Below are positions 17,690-26,649 of a stretch of DNA of 64,000 bases, one piece after another; position 1 is the first letter of the stretch; every line of letters starts with the position of its first letter. The notes under the pieces were generated by a model. That model had not been told where the DNA came from, did no database searches, and saw only the letters and a program-made list of their open reading frames with translations. The translations under genes and the position numbers were made by a program. The stretch is taken from contig NZ_LMOJ01000022.1 in NCBI RefSeq assembly GCF_001424165.1, forward strand, positions 459,882-523,881, written 5' to 3'. This stretch comes from Massilia sp. Leaf139 (GTDB lineage Bacteria; Pseudomonadota; Gammaproteobacteria; Burkholderiales; Burkholderiaceae_D).

Positions 17690-18088
17690 ATGGATGCTAT
17701 GAATATCGGCGAGGCGGCAAAGGCCTCGGGTGTGTCGAGCAAGATGATTCGCCATTACGAGTCGATCGGGCTGATCGACGCGGCGCGCCGTACCGATGCC
17801 GGCTACCGCGTCTACGCCCAGCGCGACGTACGGGTGCTGCAGTTCATCCACCGCGCGCGGATGCTGGGCTTTTCGCTGGAGCAGATCCGCGAATTGCTGG
17901 CGCTGTGGCAGGACAAGGCGCGCGCCAGCAGCGACGTGCGCGCGCTGGCGCACAGCCATGTGGCGGATCTCGAGCGGAAAATCGCGGAGATGGAAGCGAT
18001 GAAGCGCACCCTGGCGCGGCTGGCGGCGTCCTGCCATGGCGACGCGCGACCGGACTGCCCCATCCTCGACGACCTCGCGGCAGGCTGA
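17690..18088 (+). CDS. cueR: Cu(I)-responsive MerR-family regulator CueR
   Basis: The 132-residue protein starts with the MerR winged helix (MNIGEAAKASGVSSKMIRHY) and ends with the metal-binding loop CHGDARPDC. Its two cysteines (about 115 and 123) have the eight-residue spacing seen in E. coli CueR. This loop binds one Cu(I), Ag(I) or Au(I) ion. The ATG at 17690 is chosen for the upstream GGGAGA; MNIG at 17699 is a possible alternative. The likely distant target is copA at 44 kb, which has the same promoter architecture. Confidence 0.92.
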   Translation: MDAMNIGEAAKASGVSSKMIRHYESIGLIDAARRTDAGYRVYAQRDVRVLQFIHRARMLGFSLEQIRELLALWQDKARASSDVRALAHSHVADLERKIAEMEAMKRTLARLAASCHGDARPDCPILDDLAAG

Positions 18089-18110
18089 AAGGGAAGGGAA
18101 AGACGCACAA

Positions 18111-18154
18111 CGCAAAACGCCGCAATCCTTTTGCAAAGATTGCGGCGTTTTGCG
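18111..18154. terminator. Bidirectional intrinsic terminator after cueR
   Basis: A 17-bp perfect stem pairs 18111-18127 with 18138-18154 around a 10-nt loop. Both arms carry an A4/T4 stretch. It separates cueR (plus) from the tRNA-Leu genes (minus) and can serve both. Confidence 0.8.
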
Positions 18155-18179
18155 CCGGTCATACGACCAGAAAAACATT

Positions 18180-18264
18180 TGGTGCCCACGGAGGGACTCG
18201 AACCCCCACACCTCGCGGCACATGGACCTGAACCATGCGCGTCTACCAATTCCGCCACGTGGGC
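18180..18264 (-). tRNA. tRNA-Leu(CAG), copy nearest cueR
   Basis: An 85-nt cloverleaf with encoded CCA. The acceptor stem pairs GCCCACG with CGTGGGC. The anticodon arm CATGG-TTCAGGT-CCATG gives anticodon CAG, and the long variable arm is typical of class II tRNA-Leu. It is the third gene of the minus-strand tandem array. Confidence 0.95.
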
Positions 18265-18372
18265 CTACAGATACTACGGTGCTGCTATTGCCAACAACAT
18301 TCAAACAATGAGTCGTGCGCTCAAGAGCACACGCTACGATCCTGCAATTTCTGCGGATTTACTGCCAGTAGA

Positions 18373-18457
18373 TGGTGCCCACGGAGGGACTCGAACCCCC
18401 ACACCTCGCGGCACATGGACCTGAACCATGCGCGTCTACCAATTCCGCCACGTGGGC
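18373..18457 (-). tRNA. tRNA-Leu(CAG), middle copy
   Basis: The sequence is identical over 85 nt to the other two copies, including CCA. It is separated from its neighbours by 108 and 61 bp of unrelated spacer, so the array arose by duplication with diverged spacers. Confidence 0.95.
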
Positions 18458-18518
18458 ATTTAATACAGCATTACATCAACAACGGTACGACAAGCTACAG
18501 CGGAGTACTTCCAGTAGT

Positions 18519-18603
18519 TGGTGCCCACGGAGGGACTCGAACCCCCACACCTCGCGGCACATGGACCTGAACCATGCGCGTCTACCAATTCCGCCACGTG
18601 GGC
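18519..18603 (-). tRNA. tRNA-Leu(CAG), promoter-proximal copy
   Basis: The first transcribed gene of the three-copy array, identical to the other two. Its leader extends toward a consensus promoter about 210 bp upstream. Confidence 0.95.
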
Positions 18604-18811
18604 ATTTTGCTTACTGTTACAGCCAACATCGTTTCGGCGATGAGTCTCTGTGCTCGAGAGCACAGGCTACAGATTCGATCGCTGAAGCTGATACAATATC
18701 AGGGTTTGCTGTTTTTCGCTAGATCAACTTTCGTCACTCCAGCGCAGAAATCCCTCTATTGCCGCTGCGTTTCCTTCGCTTGAACATTGCTGTCGTTGCG
18801 AAAGAGCCGAG

Positions 18812-18839
18812 ATTATAGCGGAAGGTTTGCAAAAGTCAA
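18812..18839 (-). promoter_or_regulatory. Strong sigma-70 promoter for the tRNA-Leu array
   Basis: On the minus strand, TTGACT (18834-18839) and a perfect TATAAT (18812-18817) are spaced by 16 bp. It points at the tRNA array with a leader of about 200 nt. No gene is seen in 18604-18811. Confidence 0.75.
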
Positions 18840-18955
18840 AGACCTGTCCGCTGGGCCTTTCGCCTCCTGCCTGGGCGCACCGCAGCACGCTTCGTTAGGC
18901 GAATCGTGTCGTCCTCCGTTACACTACGCCTGACAAGGTGTCAATCCAACCACGG

Positions 18956-18985
18956 TTGCGGCCAATCAGCACCACAGCTTATTAC
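18956..18985 (+). promoter_or_regulatory. Possible rnr promoter
   Basis: TTGCGG (18956-18961) and TATTAC (18980-18985) are 18 bp apart, about 40 bp before the rnr start. The match is moderate. The remaining intergenic sequence 18840-18955 shows nothing else I can identify. Confidence 0.35.
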
Positions 18986-19024
18986 CGCCTTATTACCGTT
19001 TAAATAAGAATTCAAGAAAACGAT

Positions 19025-22000
19025 TTGAAGCAACCTACTCATACTATTCCTAGCCGAGAGGAAATCCTCGGCGTGTTCCGTGATGCAGGCACGTCGCTCG
19101 ATGCGGCAACACTCGCACGTGCTCTCGGTGTCAAACCCGCCGCCCAGGAAGTCCTCGGCCGCCGCCTGAACGCCATGGAGCGCGATGGCCAGATCCGTAC
19201 CGACGGCAACGGCAGCTATGCGCTGGCCGACCAGACCGGCTTCATCGCCGGCAAGATCAGCGCGCACCGTGACGGCTTCGGTTTCGTCATTCCCGACGAG
19301 CCGGGCAACGATCTCTTCCTGAACGATAAGGAAATGCAGAAGGTGCTGCATGGCGACCGCGTGCTGGCGAAAGTTACCGGCACCGACCGCCGTGGCCGCC
19401 TCGAAGGCACGATCGTCGAGGTCGTCGCCCGCGCCAACACCCACATCATCGGCCGCCTGCTCAATGAAGGCGGCGTCTGGATCGTGTCGCCGGAAGACCA
19501 GCGCATGAACCAGGACGTGCTGATCGCCGGTTCGCCCGGCAAGGCCAAGGCCGGCCAGGTCGTCTCCGTCGAACTGATCGAGCAGCCGGCGCGTTTCCAG
19601 AAGCCGACCGGGCGCATCGTCGAAGTGCTCGGCGAACTGGACGACCCGGGCATGGAAATCGAAATCGCCGTGCGCAAGTTCGGCGTGCCGCACGTGTTCT
19701 CGCCGAACGCCCTGAAGCAGGCCAACCGACTGCCGAACGAAGTCGTCGACAGCGACCTCGCGGATCGCGTCGACCTGCGCGACGTGCCGCTGGTGACGAT
19801 CGACGGCGAAGACGCGCGCGACTTCGACGATGCCGTCTACTGCGAACCGATCAAGCTGGGCGCCGAGACCGGATTCCGCCTGCTGGTCGCGATCGCCGAC
19901 GTCAGCCACTACGTGAAGCCGAACGACGGCCTCGATGTCGACGCCATCGAGCGCAGCACCTCGGTCTACTTCCCGCGCCGCGTGATCCCGATGCTGCCGG
20001 AAAAACTGTCGAACGGCCTGTGCTCGCTGAACCCGGCGGTCGACCGCCTGAGCCTCGTGTGCGACATGGTCGTCAGCAGCGAGGGCGAAGTGACGGCCTA
20101 CCAGTTCTACCCGGCCGTCATTCACTCGGCCGCGCGCCTGACCTATAACCAGGTCGCCGAGATCCTCGCCGAGCCGCAAGGCGAAGAGGCGGGCCGCCGT
20201 CCGGCCATCGTGCCGCACCTGCAGAACCTGAACGGCGTGTTCCATGCGCTGCTCGGCGCCCGCCAGGAACGGGGCGCGATCGACTTCGAGACGACCGAGA
20301 CCTACATCGTCTGCAATGCGATGGGCAAGATCGAAAAGATCATCCCGCGCACCCGCAACGATGCGCACCGCCTGATCGAGGAATGCATGCTGGCTGCGAA
20401 CGTCTGCGCGGCCGACCTGCTGATCCGCCACAAGCATCCGGGCACCTTCCGCATCCACGCCACGCCGACCGAGGAAAAGCTGAACCAGCTGCGTACCTTC
20501 CTCAAGATGACGGGCCTGAACCTGGGCGGCGGCATGAAGCCGGCCGCGGGCGACTATGCCGCCCTGATGCGCGAGATCAAGGAGCGTCCGGACGCGGCCC
20601 TGCTGCAGACCATGCTGCTGCGTTCGATGCAGCAGGCCGTCTACAGCCCGGACAACGTCGGCCACTTCGGCCTGGCCTACGAGGCCTATGCCCACTTCAC
20701 CAGCCCGATCCGCCGCTATCCGGATCTGCTGACCCACCGCGCGATCAAAGCGGTGTTGGCCGGTAAAAAATACGAGCCGAAGGGCATCGACCTGGCCAAG
20801 CTGAACACGACCATGTCGAACGCCGGCCGCAAGCAGGCCGCGAAAGACAAGGCCGAAGGCACCGCCAAGGATCCGAAAGACCTGACGATCTGGGACGCGC
20901 TCGGCGTGCACTGCTCGGCCAACGAGCGCCGCGCCGACGAAGCCTCGCGCGACGTCGAGAACTGGCTCAAGTGCTACTTCATGCAGGACAAGCTGGGCGA
21001 GTCCTTCACCGGCATCGTCGCCGGCGTGACCACCTTCGGCATCTTCGTCCAGTTAGATGAGCTGTATGTCGAGGGCCTGGTGCACGTGACCGGCCTGGGC
21101 GAAGACTATTTCCAGTACGACGAAGCGCGCCACCAGCTGCGCGGCGAACGTACCGGCAAAACCTTCGGCCTGACCGACCGCGTCACCGTGCAGGTGGCCA
21201 AGGTCGACCTGGAAGCACGCAAGATCGACCTCGTGCTGGCGCAGGAGGGCGCGGTCGACGCCAAGCCGGCGCGCCAGGAAGGCGGCCAGGACAGCAAGCT
21301 CGATCGCATCCGCGCGAACGTCGTTCAGCCCGCTGCTCCTGCCGCTACTGCGCCGCGCCAGGACGGCAAGGCCGCGGGAGAAGGCAAGGGCGGCCGCTCG
21401 AAGCGTTCGCGCCGCGGACGCAAGGAGCGCGCAGCCGCACGCGAACTGGCGACGCAGCAGGCGGCGCAACCGGTCGACCCTGTGCAGGAACAGCTGCAGA
21501 CGCCGGCGTTCGACGAAGACGGCGACGCTGCCGTCAACGCCGAACCGAAGCGCTCGCGCCGTTCGCGCAAGGAGGGTGCATCCGCGCGCGAGGCAGCGAA
21601 CCAGCCGCCAGCCGCCGAACAGGCCGAGCGCGAACCGGCGCCGGCGCTGGTGGCCGACATCGGCCAGGAAACCGGCGAATCGAAGCGTGCCCGCCGCGCC
21701 AGGAAGGCACAGGAGGCAGAGCAGGGAGCTTCCGCCGACGCGCGTGAGCAGGTGAGCAGCCCTGCGTCTGCCGCTCCGGCGCCGGCAGTGCCGCCTGCAC
21801 TTGAGGCACCCGAAGCCGCGCCGGCCAAGCGTGCGCGCAAGGCCGCAGCCGCCGCGCCCGCAGCCGCGCTGGCGGAGCCGGCCCCGGCCCCGGTTACTGC
21901 GGCGCTGGATCTGGGCGGCGCCAAGCCGGCCCGTAAAGCCAAGGCAACTGTGCGCGCCGCCACCGAGGCTCCAGCCGAAGCAGCACCAAGTGCTGCACCC

Positions 22001-22297
22001 GCAGTCGAGGCAGTCGCCGAGGCGGCGCCGAAGCGTGCGCGCCGTACCAAGGCGGCCGAGCCTGAAGCCGCAGCACCTGTCGCGGCACCTGTCGCGGCAC
22101 CGGAAGCGCCAGCCAAGCCGCGCCGCACCCGCGCCGCCAAGGCGGAAGCCGAGGCCGCACCAGAAAGCATCGCCGAGCCCGTCCCGGCCGCAAAAAAGAG
22201 CGTTGCAAAAAAGAGCGCCGCCAAAGAGAGCGCCGCCAAGAAGCCTGCCGCCAAAGCGGCGAGCAGCACGTCCAAAACCAGCAGCAAGAAGAAGTAA
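19025..22297 (+). CDS. rnr: Ribonuclease R with long basic/Ala-rich tail
   Basis: The protein is 1090 residues, against about 810 in E. coli RNase R. It has an N-terminal winged helix (REEILGVFRDAG), cold-shock domains, and the RNB catalytic domain with DGEDARDFDDAVY (about 260-272). The S1 domain (GESFTGIVAGVTTFGIFVQL) starts at about 659. From about residue 745 the chain is low-complexity Ala/Lys/Arg/Pro, ending in a Lys/Ser-rich stretch. RNase R is a 3'-5' exoribonuclease that degrades structured RNA. The best start I can find is a TTG at 19025 with a weak ribosome binding site. rlmB follows by 15 bp. Confidence 0.93.
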   Translation: MKQPTHTIPSREEILGVFRDAGTSLDAATLARALGVKPAAQEVLGRRLNAMERDGQIRTDGNGSYALADQTGFIAGKISAHRDGFGFVIPDEPGNDLFLNDKEMQKVLHGDRVLAKVTGTDRRGRLEGTIVEVVARANTHIIGRLLNEGGVWIVSPEDQRMNQDVLIAGSPGKAKAGQVVSVELIEQPARFQKPTGRIVEVLGELDDPGMEIEIAVRKFGVPHVFSPNALKQANRLPNEVVDSDLADRVDLRDVPLVTIDGEDARDFDDAVYCEPIKLGAETGFRLLVAIADVSHYVKPNDGLDVDAIERSTSVYFPRRVIPMLPEKLSNGLCSLNPAVDRLSLVCDMVVSSEGEVTAYQFYPAVIHSAARLTYNQVAEILAEPQGEEAGRRPAIVPHLQNLNGVFHALLGARQERGAIDFETTETYIVCNAMGKIEKIIPRTRNDAHRLIEECMLAANVCAADLLIRHKHPGTFRIHATPTEEKLNQLRTFLKMTGLNLGGGMKPAAGDYAALMREIKERPDAALLQTMLLRSMQQAVYSPDNVGHFGLAYEAYAHFTSPIRRYPDLLTHRAIKAVLAGKKYEPKGIDLAKLNTTMSNAGRKQAAKDKAEGTAKDPKDLTIWDALGVHCSANERRADEASRDVENWLKCYFMQDKLGESFTGIVAGVTTFGIFVQLDELYVEGLVHVTGLGEDYFQYDEARHQLRGERTGKTFGLTDRVTVQVAKVDLEARKIDLVLAQEGAVDAKPARQEGGQDSKLDRIRANVVQPAAPAATAPRQDGKAAGEGKGGRSKRSRRGRKERAAARELATQQAAQPVDPVQEQLQTPAFDEDGDAAVNAEPKRSRRSRKEGASAREAANQPPAAEQAEREPAPALVADIGQETGESKRARRARKAQEAEQGASADAREQVSSPASAAPAPAVPPALEAPEAAPAKRARKAAAAAPAAALAEPAPAPVTAALDLGGAKPARKAKATVRAATEAPAEAAPSAAPAVEAVAEAAPKRARRTKAAEPEAAAPVAAPVAAPEAPAKPRRTRAAKAEAEAAPESIAEPVPAAKKSVAKKSAAKESAAKKPAAKAASSTSKTSSKKK

Positions 22298-22312
22298 CGA
22301 GAAAAGTAGCGA

Positions 22313-23053
22313 ATGAAGAACAAAATGATTTTCGGCTTCCACGCCGTGACCTCGCGCCTGCGCCACGAAGCCCAATCGGTCGAAGAGATCTTCGTCGATG
22401 CCGAGCGCAACGACGCCCGCATGAAGGCCCTGATCGCCAACGCGAAAGAGGCCGGCGTGCGCGTCATGCCGGTCGAGGCCAGCCGCCTCGACAAGATCGT
22501 CGGCACCCGCCGCCACCAGGGCGTGATCGCCTTCGCCAGCCAGCTGGCGCTGGCGCGCAACCTCGACGAGCTGCTCGACGCCATCGACGGCCCGCCGCTG
22601 CTGCTCATCCTCGACGGCATCACCGATCCGCACAACCTGGGCGCCTGCCTGCGCGTGGCCGACGGCGTCGGCGCGCACGCGGTCATCGTGCCGAAGGATC
22701 GCGCGGTCGGCCTGAACGCCACCGCGGCCAAGGTGGCCAGCGGCGCCGCCGAGACCGTCCCTTACATCACCGTGACCAACCTGGCGCGCACCATGCGCGA
22801 CCTGAAGGACCGCGGCATCTGGCTGATCGGTACCTCCGACGACGCCGACAAGGGCCTGTACGAAGCCGACTTCACCGGCCCGACGGCGCTGGTGATGGGT
22901 TCCGAAGGCGAGGGCATGCGCCGCCTGACCCGCGAGACCTGCGACCTGCTCGTTTCCATTCCGATGTTCGGCTCGGTCGAGAGTCTGAACGTCTCGGTCG
23001 CTTCCGGCGTCTGCCTGTACGAAGCGCGCCGCCAGCGCGGCATCCCGACCTGA
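22313..23053 (+). CDS. rlmB: 23S rRNA (guanosine-2'-O)-methyltransferase RlmB
   Basis: The 246-residue SpoU-family protein has the N-terminal substrate-binding domain ([10 protein letters not shown]) and the trefoil-knot motifs [30 protein letters not shown] and [14 protein letters not shown]. RlmB methylates G2251 in the P-loop of 23S rRNA. The rnr-rlmB pairing is the same as in E. coli. A GAGAAAAG stretch precedes the ATG. Confidence 0.95.
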   Translation: MKNKMIFGFHAVTSRLRHEAQSVEEIFVDAERNDARMKALIANAKEAGVRVMPVEASRLDKIVGTRRHQGVIAFASQLALARNLDELLDAIDGPPLLLILDGITDPHNLGACLRVADGVGAHAVIVPKDRAVGLNATAAKVASGAAETVPYITVTNLARTMRDLKDRGIWLIGTSDDADKGLYEADFTGPTALVMGSEGEGMRRLTRETCDLLVSIPMFGSVESLNVSVASGVCLYEARRQRGIPT

Positions 23054-23074
23054 GCCTCTCCAGCCGCGTTTGAA

Positions 23075-23152
23075 CGCGGGCATGCCCGCCCTACGGTGTA
23101 CTACGCCTTGGCCACAAGTCGTAGTACACCGTAGGGTGGGCATGCCGACGCG
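23075..23152. repeat. Intergenic palindromic element, copy 1
   Basis: Arms 23079-23105 and 23120-23146 pair over 27 bp with a single G-T wobble and a 14-nt loop. Flanking CGCG (23075-23078 and 23149-23152) extends the stem after a two-base bulge. The right arm contains CGTAGGGTGGGC, shared with palindromes at 58.4 kb and, partly, 62.4 kb. It lies between rlmB and cysE, followed by a C9 tract at 23176-23184. Confidence 0.75.
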
Positions 23153-23257
23153 TACACCGTGTGTGCCCCTGTGCGCCCCCCCCCGAATTGACCCCCTCCC
23201 AAGCAACAAGTAGCCGTATAAGCTACCATTTGCCCCTGTTTTCCTTCTGTACTTACC

Positions 23258-23995
23258 ATGTTTTCCTCGTTGCGCGAAGATATCAAGAGCATCATCGAAC
23301 GCGACCCGGCCGCCCGTAACGGCTGGGAAGTGCTGACCTGCTATCCCGGCCTGCATGCCATCGTCATGCACAGCTGGGCGCATGCCTGCTGGCGGCTCAA
23401 CCTGAAGTGGCTCGGCCGCTTCATCTCCTATATCGCGCGCGTCATCACCGGCATCGAAATCCACCCCGGCGCCACCATCGGCAGGCGCGTCTTCATCGAC
23501 CACGGCTTCGGCGTGGTGATCGGCGAGACGGCGGTCGTCGGCGACGATTGCACCATCTACCAGGGCGTCACGCTCGGCGGCACCACGCTGGTGGCCGGCA
23601 CCAAGCGTCACCCGACGCTCGAGCGCGGCGTCATCGTCGGCGCCGGCGCCCAGGTGCTGGGCGCGTTCACCGTCGGCGAGTTCGCCAAGGTCGGCTCGAA
23701 CGCCGTGGTCGTCAAGCCGGTGCCGGCGGGCGCGACGGCCGTCGGCAATCCGGCCCACATCATCCGCAAGGAAGACCAGTCGCGCAGCGCGCGCATGTTC
23801 GCCGCCTATGGTGTTACGCCCAATGGCGACGATCCGCTGTCGAAGGCCTTGCGCGGCCTGATCGACCACGTGGCGCGCCAGGACGAGCAGCTCGAACGGC
23901 TGACGGCCACCATCAAGGCGGCCGGCATCGCCTGTCCGAACATGCGCGAGGGTGATAAACTCGATTCGGCCGAACTGAACCGGCTGGTCGACTGA
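23258..23995 (+). CDS. cysE: Serine O-acetyltransferase
   Basis: The 245-residue CysE starts FSSLREDIKSIIERDPAARN and has the left-handed beta-helix hexapeptide repeats with IDHGFGVVIGETAVVGDDC and QGVTLGGTT, which carry the catalytic His/Asp region. It makes O-acetylserine for cysteine synthesis. The C-terminal tail extends beyond the hexapeptide domain with a helical stretch (QDEQLERLTATIKAAG), as in short CysE forms of beta-proteobacteria. No cysK neighbour is present. Confidence 0.93.
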   Translation: MFSSLREDIKSIIERDPAARNGWEVLTCYPGLHAIVMHSWAHACWRLNLKWLGRFISYIARVITGIEIHPGATIGRRVFIDHGFGVVIGETAVVGDDCTIYQGVTLGGTTLVAGTKRHPTLERGVIVGAGAQVLGAFTVGEFAKVGSNAVVVKPVPAGATAVGNPAHIIRKEDQSRSARMFAAYGVTPNGDDPLSKALRGLIDHVARQDEQLERLTATIKAAGIACPNMREGDKLDSAELNRLVD

Positions 23996-24002
23996 GGAAC
24001 CC

Positions 24003-24707
24003 ATGACTGACGAATTGAACAACTGCGCGAATAGCGGCGCAGCCGAAACAGGAAAGGCGCCGGACGCGCTCGACCTTTTCGAGATCCGCGTGCTCGCGGT
24101 GCTCGCCGAAAAGGAAGCGCTCACGCCCGACAACTACCCGATGTCGCTCAACGCCATCGTCAACGGCTGTAACCAGCTCTCGAGCCGCGATCCGGTGATG
24201 CAGCTGGGCGAAGACACGGTACAGGACACGCTGCAGCGCCTGATCGAGCGGCGCCTGGTGAGCGGCGTCAGCGCCGCCGGCGCGCGCGTGACGAAATACG
24301 AGCACCGCATGCGCATCAAGTGGACGCTGGAACAGGACAAGGTGGCGGTGCTGACCGTGCTGATGCTGCGCGGCCTGCAGACCGCCGGCGAGATCCGCAC
24401 CCGCAGCGGCCGCCTGCACGAGTTCAAGTCGGTGGCCGATGTCGAGGCGACGCTGCAGTTCCTGATCGATAAATACCCGCCGCTGGTGGCGCGCCTGGAA
24501 CGCGCCCCGGGCACCAAGGAGCCGCGCTACGGCCAGCTGCTGGGCGGCGAGATCGCGGTGTCGCGCGAGGATTCGGCCTTCGGGACGGCCGCCGCACTGG
24601 CCCCTTCCAGCCGCATCGGCCAGCTGGAAGAGGAGGTGGCCAATCTGCGCGCCGAGGTGGCCGAGCTCAAGGCGCAGTTCGAGGCCTTCCGCCAGCAGTT
24701 CCAGTAA
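24003..24707 (+). CDS. YceH-family (DUF480) protein
   Basis: The 234-residue protein has the paired winged-helix domain of the YceH/DUF480 family (EIRVLAVLAEKEALTPDNYP, then SLNAIVNGCNQLSSRDPVM). A C-terminal coiled coil (QLEEEVANLRAEVAELKAQF) follows. Its biochemical role is not established; the fold suggests nucleic-acid or protein binding. It follows cysE by 7 bp and is probably co-transcribed. Confidence 0.88.
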   Translation: MTDELNNCANSGAAETGKAPDALDLFEIRVLAVLAEKEALTPDNYPMSLNAIVNGCNQLSSRDPVMQLGEDTVQDTLQRLIERRLVSGVSAAGARVTKYEHRMRIKWTLEQDKVAVLTVLMLRGLQTAGEIRTRSGRLHEFKSVADVEATLQFLIDKYPPLVARLERAPGTKEPRYGQLLGGEIAVSREDSAFGTAAALAPSSRIGQLEEEVANLRAEVAELKAQFEAFRQQFQ

Positions 24708-24728
24708 GGGCCCGCGCGCCGCGGGCGT

Positions 24729-24758
24729 AAAAAAGGGCCGGCAATGCCGGCCCTTCTT
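24729..24758. terminator. Bidirectional terminator between yceH-like gene and ABC permease
   Basis: A 10-bp perfect stem pairs 24733-24742 with 24746-24755 around loop AAT. An A6 run on the left gives the minus-strand transcript a U-tract after the hairpin, and CTTCTTC follows on plus. It serves the convergent permease operon best. Confidence 0.8.
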
Positions 24759-24793
24759 CATGGGCGCCCGCGATCGGCGCCGTTCAGGAGCGA

Positions 24794-25780
24794 TCAGCCT
24801 TCGTCGCGCCAGCGGCGCAGGCGGATCGCGCCGAGGATCATCGCCACGCCGGCCAGCACGCCTGCCCACAGCGAAGGCCGGGAGAGGGTCGCCCACGAGT
24901 ACTGCAGCAGGGTCATCATGTGGACGCCATCCCTGGTCGGCAGCGGCAGGTCGTCCGCGCCCATCATCCAGCTGCCCGGAATCAGGCCGAGGAAGATGGT
25001 CTCCAGCACGTTCCGGATGATCCAGTCGGCATTGATGGTGCCGGCGCCGGACATGGCCAGCAGGTAGTCGAGCCATTTGGCGAGCACCGTGGCGATCAGC
25101 GGCACGCCGACGGCCCACAGGAAGACCTTCGACTTGGCCCAGCTCGACACCAGCAGCAGCCAGCCCGCGGTCGGCAGCGCCCACAGGATGTACACCGGCA
25201 GCATGCCGATCAGGTAGAAGGGCGCCAGGTAGAAGTTGACGTTGGTGAGCACCGCGCCGAACAGGCTGACGCCGTGGTAGCTGGTGGCGATCCCGCCGAA
25301 CAGCAGCATCGCCAGCGCCGCGGCCGTCGCCACGCCGATCGTGATCAGGGGCGCGATCACCAGCACTGTCACCAGCTTCGACAAGACCGTGTCGGCGTCC
25401 GAGATCGGTAGCGACTTCCAGAACAGGATGCTGCGGTCGCGGCGGTCGTCGTAGAGCGCGGCCAGGCAGTAGAAGAAGCCGACGATCGGCAGCACGAAGA
25501 AGATCGGGGCGCCGGCGGCGATGTAGTTGTTGGCAGCGACATTCGCCATCTGCTGGCGCATCTCGGGCGGCACCATCTTGTTGACGCTGGTGGTATGCAC
25601 CACTTCGCCCTGCACCTGGATGGTGACGTTTTCCACGCCCATCTTGCCGCTGGCGATGCCGTAGAGGACAACCCCGCCGACGAGCAGCACCATGATCGCA
25701 GCGGCGACCAGCGGCGCCCAGACGAAGCCGCCCTTGTTCTCCCAGAACTCGCGGCGCAGCAGCCATTTCATCGTATTCAT
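24794..25780 (-). CDS. ABC-2 type transporter permease
   Basis: The 328-residue membrane protein has a N-terminal helix (VWAPLVAAAIMVLLVGGVVLY), a periplasmic loop, and five further hydrophobic segments (for example APIFFVLPIVGFFYCLAAL). The short DDRRDRSILFWKSLP segment is characteristic of ABC-2 permeases of the YtrC/BcrB type. The start overlaps the ATPase stop by four bases. With the ATPase and the GntR regulator it forms a YtrA-like three-gene operon. The substrate is unknown; peptide antibiotic or envelope-stress roles are usual for the type. Confidence 0.85.
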   Translation of the reverse strand: MNTMKWLLRREFWENKGGFVWAPLVAAAIMVLLVGGVVLYGIASGKMGVENVTIQVQGEVVHTTSVNKMVPPEMRQQMANVAANNYIAAGAPIFFVLPIVGFFYCLAALYDDRRDRSILFWKSLPISDADTVLSKLVTVLVIAPLITIGVATAAALAMLLFGGIATSYHGVSLFGAVLTNVNFYLAPFYLIGMLPVYILWALPTAGWLLLVSSWAKSKVFLWAVGVPLIATVLAKWLDYLLAMSGAGTINADWIIRNVLETIFLGLIPGSWMMGADDLPLPTRDGVHMMTLLQYSWATLSRPSLWAGVLAGVAMILGAIRLRRWRDEG

Positions 25781-26649
25781 GCGTAGGTTCCTTTCATGGT
25801 TGCCACGAACAGGTCGGCGACGCTCGGATTGCGCGTCTCGCCCAGGGCGGACAGTTGGGCGCGCGAGACGCCGCCGGCGCGTGCTGAATCGAAAAGCATC
25901 ACGTTCTTGCCGAACACGGTGCGCTGGTCGAGCGGCTGCAGCGCGTTGGCGGCATTGACCTTGTCGGCGGCGACCATGACTTCCACATAGCGCTCCCCGA
26001 CTTCGTCCATCGAGGCGGCCAGCACGATCTTGCCGTCGCGGATGAAGAGCAGGTCGGTCAGGATGTGCTCGACCTCTTCGACCTGGTGGGTCGTGATGAT
26101 GATGGTCTTGTTCTCGTCAAAATAGTCTTCCAGCAGGTTCTGGTAGAACTGCTTGCGGTAGATGATGTCGAGGCCGAGCGTCGGTTCGTCGAGCACCAGC
26201 AGCTTGGCGTCGATCGCCATGACGAGCGCCAGGTGCAGCTGGACGATCATCCCCTTCGACATCTCCTTGACCTTCATGGTCGGCTTCAAACGGGTGTTTG
26301 CGATGTATTTCTCGGCGCGGGCGCGGTCGAAGCGCGGGTGCACGCCGGCCACGAAGTCGATGGCATCCATCACGCGCAGCCAGCGCGGCAGGATCGCCAC
26401 GTCGGCGATGAAGCAGATGTCCTGCATCAGGGCGTCGCGCTGGGTGCGCGGATCGCGGCCCATGACGGTCAGCTCGCCGTCGAAGGGGATCAGGCCGAGC
26501 GCCGCCTTGAGGGTCGTGGTCTTGCCCGAACCGTTGGGGCCGATCAGGCCGACGATGCGGCCGGCCGGGATGTCGAAGTCGATGCCGTCGATGGCGGTCT
26601 GCTTGCCGTAGCGCTTGGTCAGGCCGCGGGCGGAGATCACGGCGCTCAT
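25777..26649 (-). CDS. ABC transporter ATP-binding protein
   Basis: The 290-residue ATPase has Walker A GPNGSGKTTTLK (about residues 37-48), Walker B LLVLDEPTLGLD and the H-loop TTHQ. The usual LSGGQ signature is replaced by MSKGM, common in drug/bacteriocin-type exporters. The ATG at 26649 has a strong GGGAGG upstream and overlaps the GntR stop (ATGA). Confidence 0.92.
   Translation of the reverse strand: MSAVISARGLTKRYGKQTAIDGIDFDIPAGRIVGLIGPNGSGKTTTLKAALGLIPFDGELTVMGRDPRTQRDALMQDICFIADVAILPRWLRVMDAIDFVAGVHPRFDRARAEKYIANTRLKPTMKVKEMSKGMIVQLHLALVMAIDAKLLVLDEPTLGLDIIYRKQFYQNLLEDYFDENKTIIITTHQVEEVEHILTDLLFIRDGKIVLAASMDEVGERYVEVMVAADKVNAANALQPLDQRTVFGKNVMLFDSARAGGVSRAQLSALGETRNPSVADLFVATMKGTYA

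Noticed and set aside
18180..18603. Three near-identical repeats that could be mistaken for a CRISPR array
   Set aside because: The repeats are 85 nt, fold as tRNA-Leu, and have unequal spacers of 108 and 61 bp; there are no cas genes.
18131..18722. Short frames with repeated WCPRRDSNPHTSRH-like peptides
   Set aside because: They are translations of the three tRNA-Leu genes, not proteins.
23176..23184. C9 tract upstream of cysE as a phase-variable promoter element
   Set aside because: It lies outside any clear -35/-10 pair; TTGACC and TATAAG nearby are 23 bp apart, too far for a normal promoter.
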